64,000 bases of DNA from Bactericera cockerelli (GCA_024516035.1 CM044961.1:10432094-10496093); one strand, 5' to 3'. Shown: positions 17,311 through 29,030, counted from the first letter of the stretch. A program made the numbers and translations. The notes: generated by a model not told the origin, from the letters alone.

Positions 17311-19198
17311 TCATTTCATAAGAGCATTCACTACAGCTTTAGCATTGAGAGATTTAAGATCAGTATAAGTTTGTCCCGTACCAACAAACACAATGGGCTG
17401 CCCTGTGATGTAAGTCATGGAAATAGCAGCACCCACTTTGTCATCAATGGTGTCAAACTTAGTCAGGACAATACCATCTATCAAATGAGGATTCTCAGAG
17501 AGAGAATGATCAGCCATAGCATTATTGAATTTAACCAGTTGGTCCACGGCTTCATTTCCAACCAAAGCTTCTCCAACAAACAGAAGCAAGTCAGGTTGGT
17601 TTACTTTGACAAGCTTTGCAAGTGCTCTCATGAGTGGTTCATTGTCCTGCATTCTACCAGCTGTGTCAATAAGCACGACATCAATATGCATTTCTCGTGC
17701 ATAACTCACTGCTCTGAATGCTATCTCCGCTGGATCCTTACCATAGCCCTTCTCAAAGAGTTGTACCATTTCCCTACCACCATGCTTGCTAGCAGGATGA
17801 AGAGAACAGAGATGACGGACATGAGTGCGGAGCTGCTCCACAGCACCCGCACGGAATGTATCACATGCTGCAATCAGCACATTCAGGTTGTTTTCTATCA
17901 ACCAGAAACAGATTTTTGCCAAGTTTGTTGACTTACCAACACCATTCACACCACAGAAAGCCATGACAAAAGGTTTCCCTTGCTTCTTCGCTTCAAGAGC
18001 ATCCCTGAGAATATCCACCCGCCTTTTAGGAGACAAGATCTGAACCAAAGCATCTGTAAGGGTAGATTTTACAGTACTAGTCACACTCTCAAATGTACCA
18101 AGCACTTTGCCCTCCAACTTGAGAGCTACGGAGTCACACAATTTGACAGCAATGTCAGCAGCCACATTCTTAGCTATCAGATGATCTCTTAGCTTTTCTA
18201 AAACTGGCTTCATGTCACTCTGGGTAAGGTTTTTATTGCCCACTAAGCCTCTGAAGAGAGAAAACATTCCTTTGTTGTTTTTGTTGCTTGTCTTCTTGGC
18301 ATTCACTTGGGTAACACTCTGTCTCACATCTTCTTCATCAGATGATTCTTCCTCTGAGTTTGACTCCACCTCCAAGTCCTTGATACCACCTACCATCTTC
18401 CCAACAAGATGAGTGTCCGGGTTAATTGTGATTGCATTCGCATCACTTGGCTTATCTTTTGTGTACTCCAGAGTACTCAGATCCCGTTGATCTCCAGACA
18501 GTTTCCCAGATTCTTGGTTTCTTGCCCTCTTTGGCATTGGCTTTGGGAGTTTTTGGCTTGGTTTTATTTTTAGGTGATCCCATTTTCATTGCCATCTTCT
18601 GACGGTTGATCATAATAATATCGTCTTCAACTGATGCATTCCCATTCTGAACAGGTGATGGTGGAGTAACAAGCTCTACTTTTGGTTCAACCTGCTTTCC
18701 TTTTTTCTTAGTTGGCACCTTATCTTCTTTCTTATTCTTATCAATAATCATTGAGGCAATTGTTTTCTTAGATTTCAAACTCTCCTCAAAAGTTCTCATC
18801 TGTTTTGGAATGCATGCTTGAGCTTTGCTCCACTCTTCTGCCTGCTTCAGTAGCTCCTCATATGTTGACTGGAAGTCGTAGTCATATAAATGCATGTCAG
18901 CTCCCAGTTCGTTTTTGTAACGATCCCTGAACTCAAGGTGAACATCATCTAGCAGCTTGTCCACATAGGAGAGTTGCAGGATCTTCTGAAAACCCACAAC
19001 AAACACCAGATCGAACTCATTGTCTAGCTTGTGCTGTAGGATGAGGCCACTGTGCTCAAATGCTTGCTTCCCCCCTCTCTCCTGCAGAATCACAGACTTA
19101 ATCAGCGCGTTCAATGATGGAGTGAACATCTGACTGGCACTCTGGAAGTACCACAGAACGATACCACCCTTGCTGAAGATGGTAAAGAAGTCCAGCAT
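17311..19198 (-). CDS. SRPRA: Signal recognition particle receptor subunit alpha (intronless, 1-nt frameshift)
   Basis: SR-alpha is the GTPase that docks SRP-bound ribosomes at the ER membrane with SR-beta. The start MLDFFTIFSKGGIVLW is the usual N-terminus. Residues 1 to about 130 form the SRX (longin-like, SR-beta-binding) domain. About 150-300 is a charged linker (KKKGKQ; EEESSDEED). The N domain is about 310-400, then the G domain: P-loop GVNGVGKST (about 416-424), DTFRAGAVEQL (446-456), DTAGRM (511-516), TKFD (579-582), GTGQTYTDLKSLN (606-618), ending ALMK. The span is 1888 nt, one more than 629 codons. The frame breaks at a run of three T (A on the coding strand) near 18502-18504, between RIWE and LSGDQRDLSTLEY, and all later motifs are intact. 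There is no intron, unlike the neighbouring transporter gene. No poly(A) tract or flanking duplication marks it as a retrocopy. A homopolymer assembly error is the likeliest cause of the break. Confidence 0.93.
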
Positions 19199-19399
19199 TT
19201 TGTACTTTACACGCTAAACACAAACTAAAGCTATGGAACAGATTTCACAGACACAAGCAACCTAGAGTAGAACTATGAACTAATTAACTTAATTTGAATA
19301 TTGCATGACATCAATTAATTTTTTATCACTGAATATATAATTTTAATTTGTTTTCCTGTTAAAAAATATGAGATTGTGGCATTTGATTGAGAAATTTAC

Positions 19400-19510
19400 T
19401 GATAGAAGGAACCAATCATATTCGCGTATTTTAGTCACTGTGTAAACACTCGCTCCTCATTGGCTCGATTATTCTGCGTCATTTTTGTGATAACGTCAGC
19501 TGTTTTAAGG
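19400..19510 (-). promoter_or_regulatory. Candidate SRPRA promoter
   Basis: About 200-310 bp upstream of the SRPRA start, the coding strand carries TGACGTTA and TGACGC (CRE/ATF-like half sites, near 19480-19500), then CCAATGAGG (CCAAT box, near 19455-19463), with a second ATTGG in the other orientation near 19405. Spacing is typical of TATA-less housekeeping promoters, which suits a secretory-pathway gene. This is motif reading only. Confidence 0.4.
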
Positions 19511-20640
19511 GTGTGCGTTCGTTCAACACAAGTTCATACAGCATAATAATCGAAATCGATTGTGCTGTGCGACCGTTATGCTGGGTGAATTTGTGTTGAA
19601 AGAACATTATGTCCTGCGAAATTGTGTTGTACGAACGTTTGAAATGGTTAAAATCCATGAAACTCTTTCCATTTCCCCACCCAGAGCTCAAAAGTTTCCC
19701 TTCAGAAGAGAATAGAGAAATTTTATCTATGAAATAGGGAATTTTGCAGGGTGGAATAATGGAAAAACCTTAACTCAATTTTTATTTTTTACTTTCTAAC
19801 TTTCTTTTTTTGTAGTTAAGAGTAGTGTATTATTAAAATACAGTGAACTAACAATCAAAGGATTGGAAATTTATTTTTAAAAAAATAATATCAATGTAAT
19901 AAGAAAAGTTTTATTTGAACGACAACAAGCATCGACAGCTGTACTCACATTACTGAAGTCCACAAGGTTGAACTATGGAAACTAGAGTGCCACCAGCCTT
20001 TGATTGAATCTATTGTAATCTATAGAAATGGGGATATGAAGAGAATAATGACTGCCACTGTGGACAGGTTCAGACAAATGAACTTCTCCTTGTCTGTAAT
20101 CAATTGGATGAACCCTGTACCCAACAAGATCTAACCCTGGTTACCCTGGCCAATCTAAGATATGAAAGATATGTTGTCCCGGACATGAAAAGTAAAGTAA
20201 GTAATGTAATAAGCATGAATGGTTTTATGATCATCACTATTGTGAGACAGCAAGCCTGTCTAGTTAAAAGCTTGTTTATCCCAAAAAATTTCAGTTCCCT
20301 TCTTTGCCACTACCATATCATTGTGCTATTTGTGCCTGTATCACTAAATCCCTATGAAAAAACAAGGCTTGTGTCATCTGACCCTCATCTTTTCTCTGGA
20401 GAGCCTCCAGATATCTGGGACTTGGGACTTAACATTATTTCCATATTCTCAAATCCACTGCAATACATGTTGCATTGATTTTTTTTCCCCTCTGAGATTC
20501 TCAATATTGTTTCTTCTTTCATCATCAATAAGGAATTCAAGAATCTGGAATTATAAATCTAAAAACCTTGTAAAAATATCTATTTTTATAAACATCAAGT
20601 CTATTAATCAATAATGGAATAGTTGACACAACTAGAGGAT
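19511..20640. other. Intergenic, no gene recognised
   Basis: 19520-19650 holds repeats of the type TTGTGCTGTGCGACCGTTAT / GAAATTGTGTTGTACGAACG, also found beside the second gap (29545-29626). An open frame of 124 codons at 20104-20478 has no recognisable domain and may be eroded LINE. Confidence 0.4.
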
Positions 20641-21556
20641 GGCTGAGGCCAACCCAGGTATCCTCTTTCTGGTGTGTCAGATCATAACATGCTGAAGTGT
20701 GATATCATCCCCCCACTAACTATCAAAACACCAGTAAAGCTCCATTACCATGAGTCCTAAATTATGTAGACCAAAGCAACAAGTTATTTCTGTTTTCCCT
20801 ATCATCACCATCTCTTAGTATGCCCCAAACACTGGTGACTATCATTATCATCTCCCCATAATGAACTGTCCCAAGTCTGAATAACCTTCCTGAATTCATG
20901 CCCAGCCTCCATAAGAGCCCACGTGCATCTAGTTTTTCTTCACCGTCCCTCAACTTCTAACCACCATTACCCCAATTCAACATTAATCAAAATGGTCTGT
21001 CAATTGTCAAGCTATACCTTATGTTTCCATGATTTCCATGCTACACCAAATTAAAGTTTGCATTGGCTACCAGTCAAATTCTATCTACAAAGTATAATCT
21101 GATACAAAAACGGTATTATGTCCTCTCATGTTTAAAATTAATAAACTATGTACCTGATTTTTACAAGTGAAACCATTCCCTTATAATCGAATCTAAACTT
21201 TGCTTCTTTTCTTTTCATTTAATTTTCACTACATAACTATATTTTTTTTTAGTATAAGAAGGATTCCCTGTCCTTGCCCTTATTTTTTGTGTTATATTGT
21301 ACTTCAATTGAATCTATAATTCAATTGAATTATAGATTTTACTTTGGGTTTCTCAGTTCCATCTATCATTTTCAATTCTGAGCCTATTCCTTTGTCTTGT
21401 GTGAAAAATCTTGGAATACTTTTAGATCCAGATCTTCAATGGAACTCTCAGGCTGTTCAAATTGGTAAGGAAGTGTATCAAAAGTTTCATTCCCTGAAAC
21501 ATTTGCAAAGGTTTTAGCCCTGCAAGACAAAACAGCTCCTATGTACTTCTCTTATA
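20641..21556 (+). pseudogene. L2/CR1-like LINE relic, 5' part
   Basis: 21347-21510 translates to SEPIPLSCVKNLGILLDPDL and QWNSQAVQIGKEVYQKFHSL, the conserved thumb region after the reverse-transcriptase core (VKNLG..LD..L.W). The upstream part is too eroded to read. The same relic resumes at 23713 after a 2.2-kb MITE. Confidence 0.6.
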
Positions 21557-22894
21557 CAGTATGTTTCAGAAAAGGTGGCCACCCCCTCGTAACTTTTGAA
21601 CGCGACGGAATTTTTCAATTCTGTAAAGTCCTAAGTATAGGAAGTGCCCTATGGCCCATCCTGTGGTCATATTTATTTTTGGCCTCGGTCGGCCCTTCTG
21701 GCTTTTAAGCCATATTTTTTCATTTTTCTCGAGAATTTTAAATGGAATGCTATATTTTTTATTCCTGTCAATTAAAGTCCAAGTTAGACTGAGTATAATG
21801 AGCTTTTAAAATTTTCAAAAACCTTATCAGGGGCGGAGATAGTAGGGTGCAAGTTTCAAAACTCTTACACGCTGTATTTCAGCGTTAGTTAGATTTTTTA
21901 GTACTTTTTCTATTTTCATAGGTTCAAAATATTGTTTTACTCCATATGAAATCAAAGAAATATTCTTGTTTACTTTTCATCAGGGTCATAGTAAGGTTTT
22001 TGTAAAAGTACTTTTTTTCTCACGTCAATTTTTCCGTTAATTGATGGTGTTCTCGAAATTGGCATTTTTAGAGGTGAAAGTCTGTAATGACATATGTTTT
22101 TTATGCTTGAAATCGAAAGAAAACTTAACGGAGAAAGCCATTTAACCTGCTAGTTTTTTCACGACAGTGTCCGGTAAAGTGGGTGAATTTCGTATTGGAT
22201 TTTTTTTGTTGAGGAAACACAATTGGCATAGAAAATAAATAATAACTAATAAGGGAATAATACTTAAATAAACATAACTAAATGCGAATATAAATGAAGA
22301 TTATTTCTTCTAAATCAGTGCCGGATATTTTTTTTTTTTTTTTTTTTTTTTCTCTCTCTCTCTCTTCTCCTCTTTAAAATAATTGAATTGGTTTAATTTT
22401 CACCCTCAAGAGTTTGGTACTTGACCTGGTATTTTTTCCTTAAATTTCGACATAATTAGATTTTTATTTAGAGACCTGGTATTCATTACTAGCAACACCA
22501 GTATGATTATTTTTTTTTTTTAATTTGGGTTTGATATCGCGTTTCAACTACATGGTCATATCATAACGGGGGTGTTACCCTCCATTCGCAAGAAACTCAC
22601 AAACCTGCTAAACACATTTATCTCACCCAGCCTGGGTTAGGCCGGAATGCCAGCATCACGAAGTCTTCTCCTCGTTGGACGTTGCTTAACTTCGGTGATC
22701 CTACAAGAATCGTTGCATTCAAAGCGCCATCGGACTGACTCGAGAATGATTGACAATGTGTTTTCTACAGATTTTACCAACTTACCAACTAAAATTGTCT
22801 CAAGAGGGGACCCCTAGGCCGACTTTAGAAGCAGCATTATCCGATAATTATTTTTGCTACAACTTAAACTTTGAGAAGTGAAAAAAAGAGAGAG

Positions 22895-22925
<31 letters not shown>

Positions 22926-23712
22926 CCGGCACTGATTTAGAAGAAATAATCTCCATTTATATTCGCATTTAGTTATGTTTATTTAAGTATTATTCCCTTA
23001 TTAGTTATTATTTATTTTCTATGCCAATTGTGTTTCCTCAACAAAAAAAAATCCAATACGAAATTCACCCACTTTACCGGACACTGTGAAAAAACTAGCA
23101 GGTTAAATGGCTTTTTTTATGATCTTGATCACTTCTCCGTTAAGTTTTCTTTCGATTTCAAGCATAAAAAACATATGTCATTGCAGACTTTCACCTCTAA
23201 AAATGCCAATTTCGAGAACACCATCAATTTACGGAAAAATTGACGTGAGAAAAAAAGTACTTTTACAAAAACCTTACTATGACCCTGATGAGAAGTAAAC
23301 AAGAATATTTCTTTGATTTCATATGGTGTAAAACAATATTTTGAACCTATGAAAATAGAAAAAGTACTAAAAAATCTAACTAACGCTGAAATACAGCGTG
23401 TAACAGTTTTGAAACTTGCACCCTACTAGCTCCGCTCCTGATAAGGTTTTTGAAAATTTTAAAAGCTCATTATACTCAGTCTAACTTGGACTTTAATTGA
23501 CAGGAATAAAAAATATAGCATTCCATTTAAAATTCTCAAGAAAAATGAAAAAATATGGCCTAAAAGCCGGAAGGGCCGACCGGGGCCAAAAATAAATATG
23601 ACCACAGGATGCGCCATAGGGCACTTCCTATACTTAGGACTTTACAGAATTGAAAAATTCCGTCGCGTTCAAAAGTTACGAGGGGGTGGCCACCTTTTCT
23701 GAAACATACTGT
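21557..23712. mobile_element. Long-TIR (fold-back) MITE, mariner-like
   Basis: Left end CAGTATGTTTCAGAAAAGG and right end CCTTTTCTGAAACATACTG are exact complements, each bordered by TA. The arms extend about 810-830 bp inward (to about 22367 and from about 22880) and match closely in long runs. The loop contains a minus-strand 5S-derived SINE (about 22510-22770) and low-complexity T/CT runs. No transposase frame is present. It splits a LINE relic, so it inserted after the LINE. Confidence 0.88.
22510..22770 (-). repeat. 5S rRNA-derived SINE inside the MITE loop
   Basis: Minus strand reads the 5S-like GAAGTTAAGCAACGTCCAAC GAGG, then the body CCCAGGCTGGGTGAGATAAA-like and the tail with CATGTAGTTGAAACGCGATA. 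The upstream flank includes GGATCACC-like 5S sequence. Confidence 0.7.
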
Positions 23713-23998
23713 ATTTCCTTTGATTCAATACTGGAGCTGCTATGTCAAACATCAAAGAGAATTTACTTCAAACATTTCAGAATGCTTGTGTTGTGTTTCA
23801 GTCATTTGATCATGTTTCAGCTAAATGAAAAAATCTTCAATGGTTACGAATTGATAAGAGATTAGAACATCTGAGATTGGGCTTACTGTGGAGAATTTTG
23901 AATGAGACTTCACCTCCATATCTTCACTCATCATTTCATACACTCTTCATTCCACAGTCATAATACTCGCTTCACTTATCTCTCTATTCCACCTCACA
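23713..23998 (+). pseudogene. L2/CR1-like LINE relic, 3' part
   Basis: Frames give FQSFDHVSAK, WLRIDKRLEHLRLGLLWRIL and NETSPPYLHSSFH, matching the usual C-terminal pattern (F..DHVS ... L.WL....R..........IL....PPYL). This continues the relic at 20641-21556 across the inserted MITE. Confidence 0.7.
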
Positions 23999-24000
23999 AT

Positions 24001-24120
24001 ACAGTAGAACCTTCATTATCTGGATTAATGTCTACTAGGGGTATGCCCATATGCTGGATAATCAAGGTCCTATATAAAAGTCTGGATAATTGAAAGGACC
24101 CTAAAAAACCACTCTATTGT
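24001..24120. mobile_element. pogo/Tigger-like terminus fragment
   Basis: ACAGTAGAACCTTCATTATC TGG is typical of a pogo/Tigger terminal repeat preceded by TA. The matching right end was not found. 24240-24380 has three imperfect copies of a CTTCTGCTGCCTCCGGC unit. Confidence 0.5.
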
Positions 24121-24633
24121 ATACATTATTTTTTTCCTTTCCATTATTGTTTCCATTATTTAATTCTTATAATAATTATTTGTACTGTACATAATTATGT
24201 CTATGTATATCCAATTAAGTGTTTAATAATAATAATTATCTATCTTTTTGCTTTCAGAGACTTGCTGTGCAAATCTTTAAGTGACTCCCGCTGCCTCAGG
24301 ACATCTGGCTTTTCTGCTGCCTCCGGCCATCCGGCTCTTCTGTTGCCTCCGGCTATCTGGCTCTTCTGCTGCCTACCTGTATTATTATTCATTTATTCAT
24401 TTACACCCTGATTAAGATTGTCTAGGCAACCATGTTTCATGTTAACCCACTTCTAAACAATGTAAACTTAATTATTACAATAAAAGAGAAAAAAAAAAAA
24501 AAAATTGAAATTCTGATGTTCTCTATTTCCCAGACAAAACAAACAGCCACCACCTATAGCTTGTAAAAATACAGTTGCATTTTTGTATTCAACGTTTCAT
24601 AGGTGGAGAAAATAACCTGGTTCCCAATTAATT

Positions 24634-24706
24634 AGACTGTAAAATTGACATTATCAGTGACACTTCATTCGTCTGTCACTGTTAATGTCAATTTTACAGT
24701 TACCAG
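24634..24706. repeat. Hairpin-forming inverted repeat
   Basis: CTGTAAAATTGACATTATCA GTGACA and its near-exact reverse complement TGTCACTGTTAATGTCAATT TTACAG are separated by about 11 nt. It could be a very short MITE or a small-RNA hairpin. Confidence 0.75.
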
Positions 24707-24726
24707 AGCAGCCAGAAAGATAAAAT

Positions 24727-24932
24727 GGCCAAGCAGTGGTTCTTAACATTTTTAGCATCGCGGCACACTTAGCATGAATAAATCAAAGATATTGGACTTA
24801 GCCGCAGACAAAATTTTGAAGATGTCTATAAAAAGAAAGAGATTTTGTATTGAACTCAACTAATAATGAGGGCTTTTTCTTATCTTCAGAAATTTTATAG
24901 CACATCAGCATTATAGGATGGGAATCACTGCT
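24727..24932. mobile_element. Possible hAT-like MITE
   Basis: Starts CAGTGGTTCTTAACATTTTT and ends GATGGGAATCACTG, inverted-repeat ends like the family at 16799. The 8-bp flanks do not match, so the limits are uncertain. Confidence 0.45.
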
Positions 24933-24948
24933 TAATACTTTATTAAGT

Positions 24949-25085
24949 AGTCACTGTGACCGAGTGGAGTAGGCTAGCAAGCAGGGTGACCTGGGTTCGA
25001 TTCCCGGCAGCGCAGAAATTTTCTGCTTGGATGTCTGGGGTCCACTCATACCTCATGAGGAATAAGCGACCTCACTAGAGACGAG
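24949..25085 (+). repeat. tRNA-derived SINE, family C (diverged)
   Basis: TAGTCACTGTGACCGAGTGG ... GGTTCGATTCCCGGC ... GGGGTCCACTCATACCTCAT. Truncated after the body. 25086-25655 beyond it holds nothing recognised except a short block similar to the CTAGC repeat interior. Confidence 0.7.
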
Positions 25086-25658
25086 GTTCTGTTTTAACTT
25101 GGGTACTGGACGATTTGGCTTTCGTTTGTCTGTCTGTTAAGCGATAGCACCCGACCGGATTCTTCAAAATTGTTATTAGTATGTTACATGTTCATGTTCA
25201 TTGGGGTCTTAGAATTTTACCTATTGTTTTTAGGCCGGCTAGGAAAGAACACTCGACCGCAGCGCAGGCTCCTACCTAGTAGAGGCAGACCTCAACTCAA
25301 CCAGGATAAGTCTATCCTGCTTGGTAGAATACCTCGATACTGGGCAAGCTAAAGACGACTCTAGACGGGAACCTCAATTATCCATCACTATACTTCCATT
25401 CGTCACACCAGAAAGCCTTAAGTCTGGACGGCAGTCCACAACTTCGGCTATGCCTTTGATGACTTTTTGCAATAGTGTGATCGGTTGAGGGGGAGGGGGG
25501 TCGACAAGAGTCAGATTTTGCCCATCTGTTACCGTTTCGGCTGTAGAAACATTTTACGCCTGAACCTTCGACTCTCACCCGAAATACGGGCAAAGGTCAC
25601 TCGAGTTGACATTACTTACTTGTAAATTAGGGACGGGTTCTAAAAAGTTCGAGATATA

Positions 25659-27953
25659 CAGAGTGTCCCACCAAAGTTGGACACCTCAAATTACCCGGCC
25701 CATGAAAGAGTTTTTGAAAAATAAAAAATTCAAGGGTACATGTTTTAATCATGCGGTTTCAGTCATGAATTTTTTTATACAGGAAGGTTCATAAGTCAGA
25801 AATTGAGGTGTCAACTTTCGATTTAATGAATCGACCTGAATTTTGTTTGTGTAATGAAAACACGCATTTTCAATTTGCAGCAAGAATTTTCATACAGGGT
25901 GGTTCATAAGTAAAATAATTACTTGTTTTTTTTTTTTAATTTTTTATTACGAATTAAGAATCTCCGCCCAATTTTTCGTTAGTCATATCAAAAAACAAAC
26001 CTACAGGGTGAGACATAATTTTTTTGCAACACACTGTTTGTGGGCATCAGTAAAAGAGTCGTAGAATTGAACAGAAATACTTAAAATGCAAGCAAAACTT
26101 CGGTTTTTTTAAATTAAAAAGTTATGGTGTTTAAACTAATATTGTCGCATGGACCAACCTGTAGATATTCTCTTAACCCGTGAGTACACGCACATAGGGA
26201 AAAATTCTCACACGCTCGGCAAAAACGCTAGAACTTGATCGATATTGGTCCTAACCTGTAGGGACCTGGAGTAGCTGTTGATAATATGTTTATCTAGATG
26301 TATCCACAGTCCCTTGAGCTATTTTAAATTTCTGTTGCCCGTGACGTGGCGAAAAGTTCAGATCGGTCTAAAATGTGAGATTTTTTTTCATCGCGCGTGC
26401 ACAGACGTAACTTTTTTTTTTAGAGTTTTTTTTCTGTTACTAACTATTTAGTTTAATTTAATTAATTATTTATAATAATTAGTTTTAATAATTAATTAAA
26501 ATAATAATAACAATTGTTTTAAATAAAGAAATATATTTTTTTAAAGAAAAGTAGTGTGTTTACCTACCAAATTCGTGATTGTTCACTATTGTTATAATAA
26601 TTATTATAATGATTTTTAACTAACAAAATATAAACTTTTAACTAACATTAATTAAATTTCTTTGTAATAATATTAGGTAGTTAGGTACCTTCCTACACTT
26701 TTTTTGCTAGATACTGAAATAATTAGCATTCTTTGTAATCTTTCTCCACCTACTATAATGGGTACCTACCTACCTACTTACCTCCTGGTATAATCTAAGT
26801 ACATTTATTTTTTTATCGTTTCTGTTTTTAGCTTTTAGAAGTACCTAAACAAATATAATTACATACTATTCTTGATTATAAGATAATTATACTGTGAATT
26901 GCCCTACAAACTTATGTGACTATGGCTTACGATGAACAAATTTTGGAAAATAAAAAAAAATTCAAATCAGGGGTTCGAACTGCAACCATTTGGAAAAAAA
27001 TTGCTAAAATTACTTTAAATATCTTTTAAATACATAAGTCAACTTAATGTATCTTAAAAATATTATTTAACTCTTCAAGCAGAACGAAATACAAAGCAAA
27101 ACCAGGTGTGAGAATTTTTTTCATCGCGCGTGTACAGACGTTCGGATTTTTAGCGCGTGTACTCACAGGTTAAACTATCTTGTGAGTACTCGAAGTTGTA
27201 TAGAATTCAACGAAGACTTTGAATCGGGGGAAAAAACAAGTAAAAAACGCCATTTTTTAAAGCCATTTTCAATTTGGTGTCCACACTGAATGATTTTAAA
27301 ACTTGAAATGAAAAATAGGTAGGTGTAAGCACAAAATTGAAAATGGATTTTTAATTTTAAGTCTCTTTGACTACCCATAGAAAGGGTGTTGCAAAAAAAT
27401 TATGTCTCACCCTGTACAACACTTTAGTTTTGTTTTTTCGATATGATCAACCAAAATTGTGTAAAATTAGGCGAAGATTCTTAATCCGCAATTTTTTTAA
27501 AAAAAACTCGGTTTTAAAAATAACTCGGTTTTAAAAAAAATCAAGTCATTATTTCACTTATGAACCACCCTGTATAAAAAAATTGCTACCAATTGAAGGT
27601 GCGTGTTTTCATTACACAAACACTTTCTATTCTTGTTATCGAAAAAATTAAACGAAATCGAATTTTTCGAGATTTAGAAGAAGAAAAAATTGGTCAAAAA
27701 AACCCACCCTGTATGTAATATTTTAGTTTGAACCATTTAGAAGTTAAATTATCAAATAAAATTCATGTCGATTCATTTAAAAATCGAAAGTTGACACCTC
27801 AATTTCTGACTTTTGAACCTCCCTGTATAAAAAAATTCATGACTGAAACCGCATAATTAGGACATGCACGTACCTTTGATTTTTTTATTTTACAAAAAAT
27901 CTTTCAGGAGCCGAGTAATTTGAGGTGTCCAACTTTGGTGGGACACCTCTGTC
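25659..27953. mobile_element. Nested fold-back element with mariner-like ends
   Basis: The outer arms share TGTCCCACCAAAGTTGGACA then CCTCAAATTAC (left) with the complement at about 27915-27950. Further complementary blocks follow inward: AATTGAGGTGTCAACTTTCG (25802 / about 27800), ACAGGGTGGTTCATAAGT (25894 / about 27572), ACAGGGTGAGACATAATTTT (26003 / about 27410), and TCGCGCGTG.ACAGACGT near 26390 and 27120. Several start with ACAGGGTG-type mariner termini, so this looks like nested insertions or a composite. The AT-rich core (26400-27100) has no ORF. Confidence 0.7.
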
Positions 27954-28074
27954 ATTTTTTTACTTTCCTTATCTTATAATAATAATTTAAATAAATGTGT
28001 AATAAAAGAGCAGAATTAAAGGACTTTTCCGTATCCGGTATAATCCTTATCTGCTTATAATTTCGCCACTCTAC

Positions 28075-28240
28075 GCTGCTCATATTAAAGTAGCTACTCA
28101 TGTTTCCTCACGAGGTATGAGTGGACCCCGGACATGCAAGTACAGACCCGAAAAAATCCTGCCGTGCTGGGGATCGAACCCAGGTCACCGTGCACGCTGC
28201 AAGCAAGCCAAGAGCGGTAACCCACTGGGCAACCGTGACT
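28075..28240 (-). repeat. tRNA-derived SINE, family C
   Basis: Minus-strand head complement GGGATCGAACCCAGGTCACC; the body has GAGGTATGAGTGGACCCCGG. Partial. Confidence 0.75.
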
Positions 28241-28424
28241 ACCCTTATCTTATAGAAAGGAAAGTAAGGGAATCACCCAAAATTTTCGATAGGTAGTCAG
28301 TTTTAAGTGCCAAAATACTTTTTAGTGCCCTCAGAGACAAAATCCAAGGTTTCAGACGTGTATCTATCCGTCCGTCTGAATAAAATATCTCAAAAACGGT
28401 AGGTATAGGATAGACTTCTTTTAG

Positions 28425-28705
28425 GAAGACTAGGAAGAGGATGTCCAGTAGCCTTAGCGTCGAGGGTACGTTGAATAAACCAGTTCTCGTTTTGTCTCTA
28501 AAGTTAAGCAACGTGCAGCGAGGTTAGGACATGGGTGAGTGACCATTCAATTTAGAACCCTCCTGATATTTTCTATTCCCGACCTCACTGAAGCTGGGTG
28601 AAGTTAATTTGCATTGCTGGTTTGTGAATTTCGAGCGAATGGAGGGTGAACCCCCGTGTGATATGACCATGCAGCTGAAAGCCATATTAAACTCAATTAA
28701 AAAAA
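28425..28705 (+). repeat. 5S rRNA-derived SINE (most complete copy)
   Basis: The head reads CCAGTTCTCGTTTTGTCTCT, AAAGTTAAGCAACGTGCAGC and GACATGGGTGAGTGACCATT. This parallels the 5S rRNA order GGTTCTCGTC...GAAGTTAAGCAACGTC...GGATGGGTGACC, so the internal promoter (A box, intermediate element and C box) is recognisable. The body GAAGCTGGGTGAAGTTAATT and tail TGATATGACCATGCAGCTGA end in A(12). This is the SINE3-type architecture. Confidence 0.85.
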
Positions 28706-28806
28706 AAAAAAGATCCTGAAATTAAGCAATGAAGTTAAAAAATAAAACTCGGATAAGTCACCATTCGAATTCAAATGCTCGTGTCCTGACTATTCCCGCC
28801 CCACAG

Positions 28807-29030
28807 TAGTCACCGTGGCCGAGTGAGTTAGCGCGCTAGTCATTGCACGCACGGTGATTTGGGTTCAATCCCCAGCGGAGCAGGATTTTAGCTGCTTTAA
28901 TGTTAGCAGCGACCAGTGGCGGGATTATAGGCAAAAATAAGATATTGGGTTATTAAAGATATGGAAAAGTCCTATAATTCTGAGCTACCCACTAAAATTG
29001 TGATATAATAACACAAAGAAACACATTATT
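28807..29030 (+). repeat. tRNA-derived SINE, family C
   Basis: TCACCGTGGCCGAGTGAGTT ... body with AGCGACCAGTGGCGGGATTA and end ACACAAAGAAACACATTATT. A 5S-SINE tail fragment follows at 29035-29100. Confidence 0.75.

Noticed and set aside
17275..17931. 218-codon + strand frame
   Set aside because: Antisense shadow of the SRPRA G domain.
20104..20478. 124-codon open frame
   Set aside because: No recognisable domain, AT-rich composition and no splice context; possibly eroded LINE sequence.
28425..28560. 5S rRNA gene
   Set aside because: Only the internal promoter region matches, with many changes, and it is fused to a dispersed repeat body with an A-tail.
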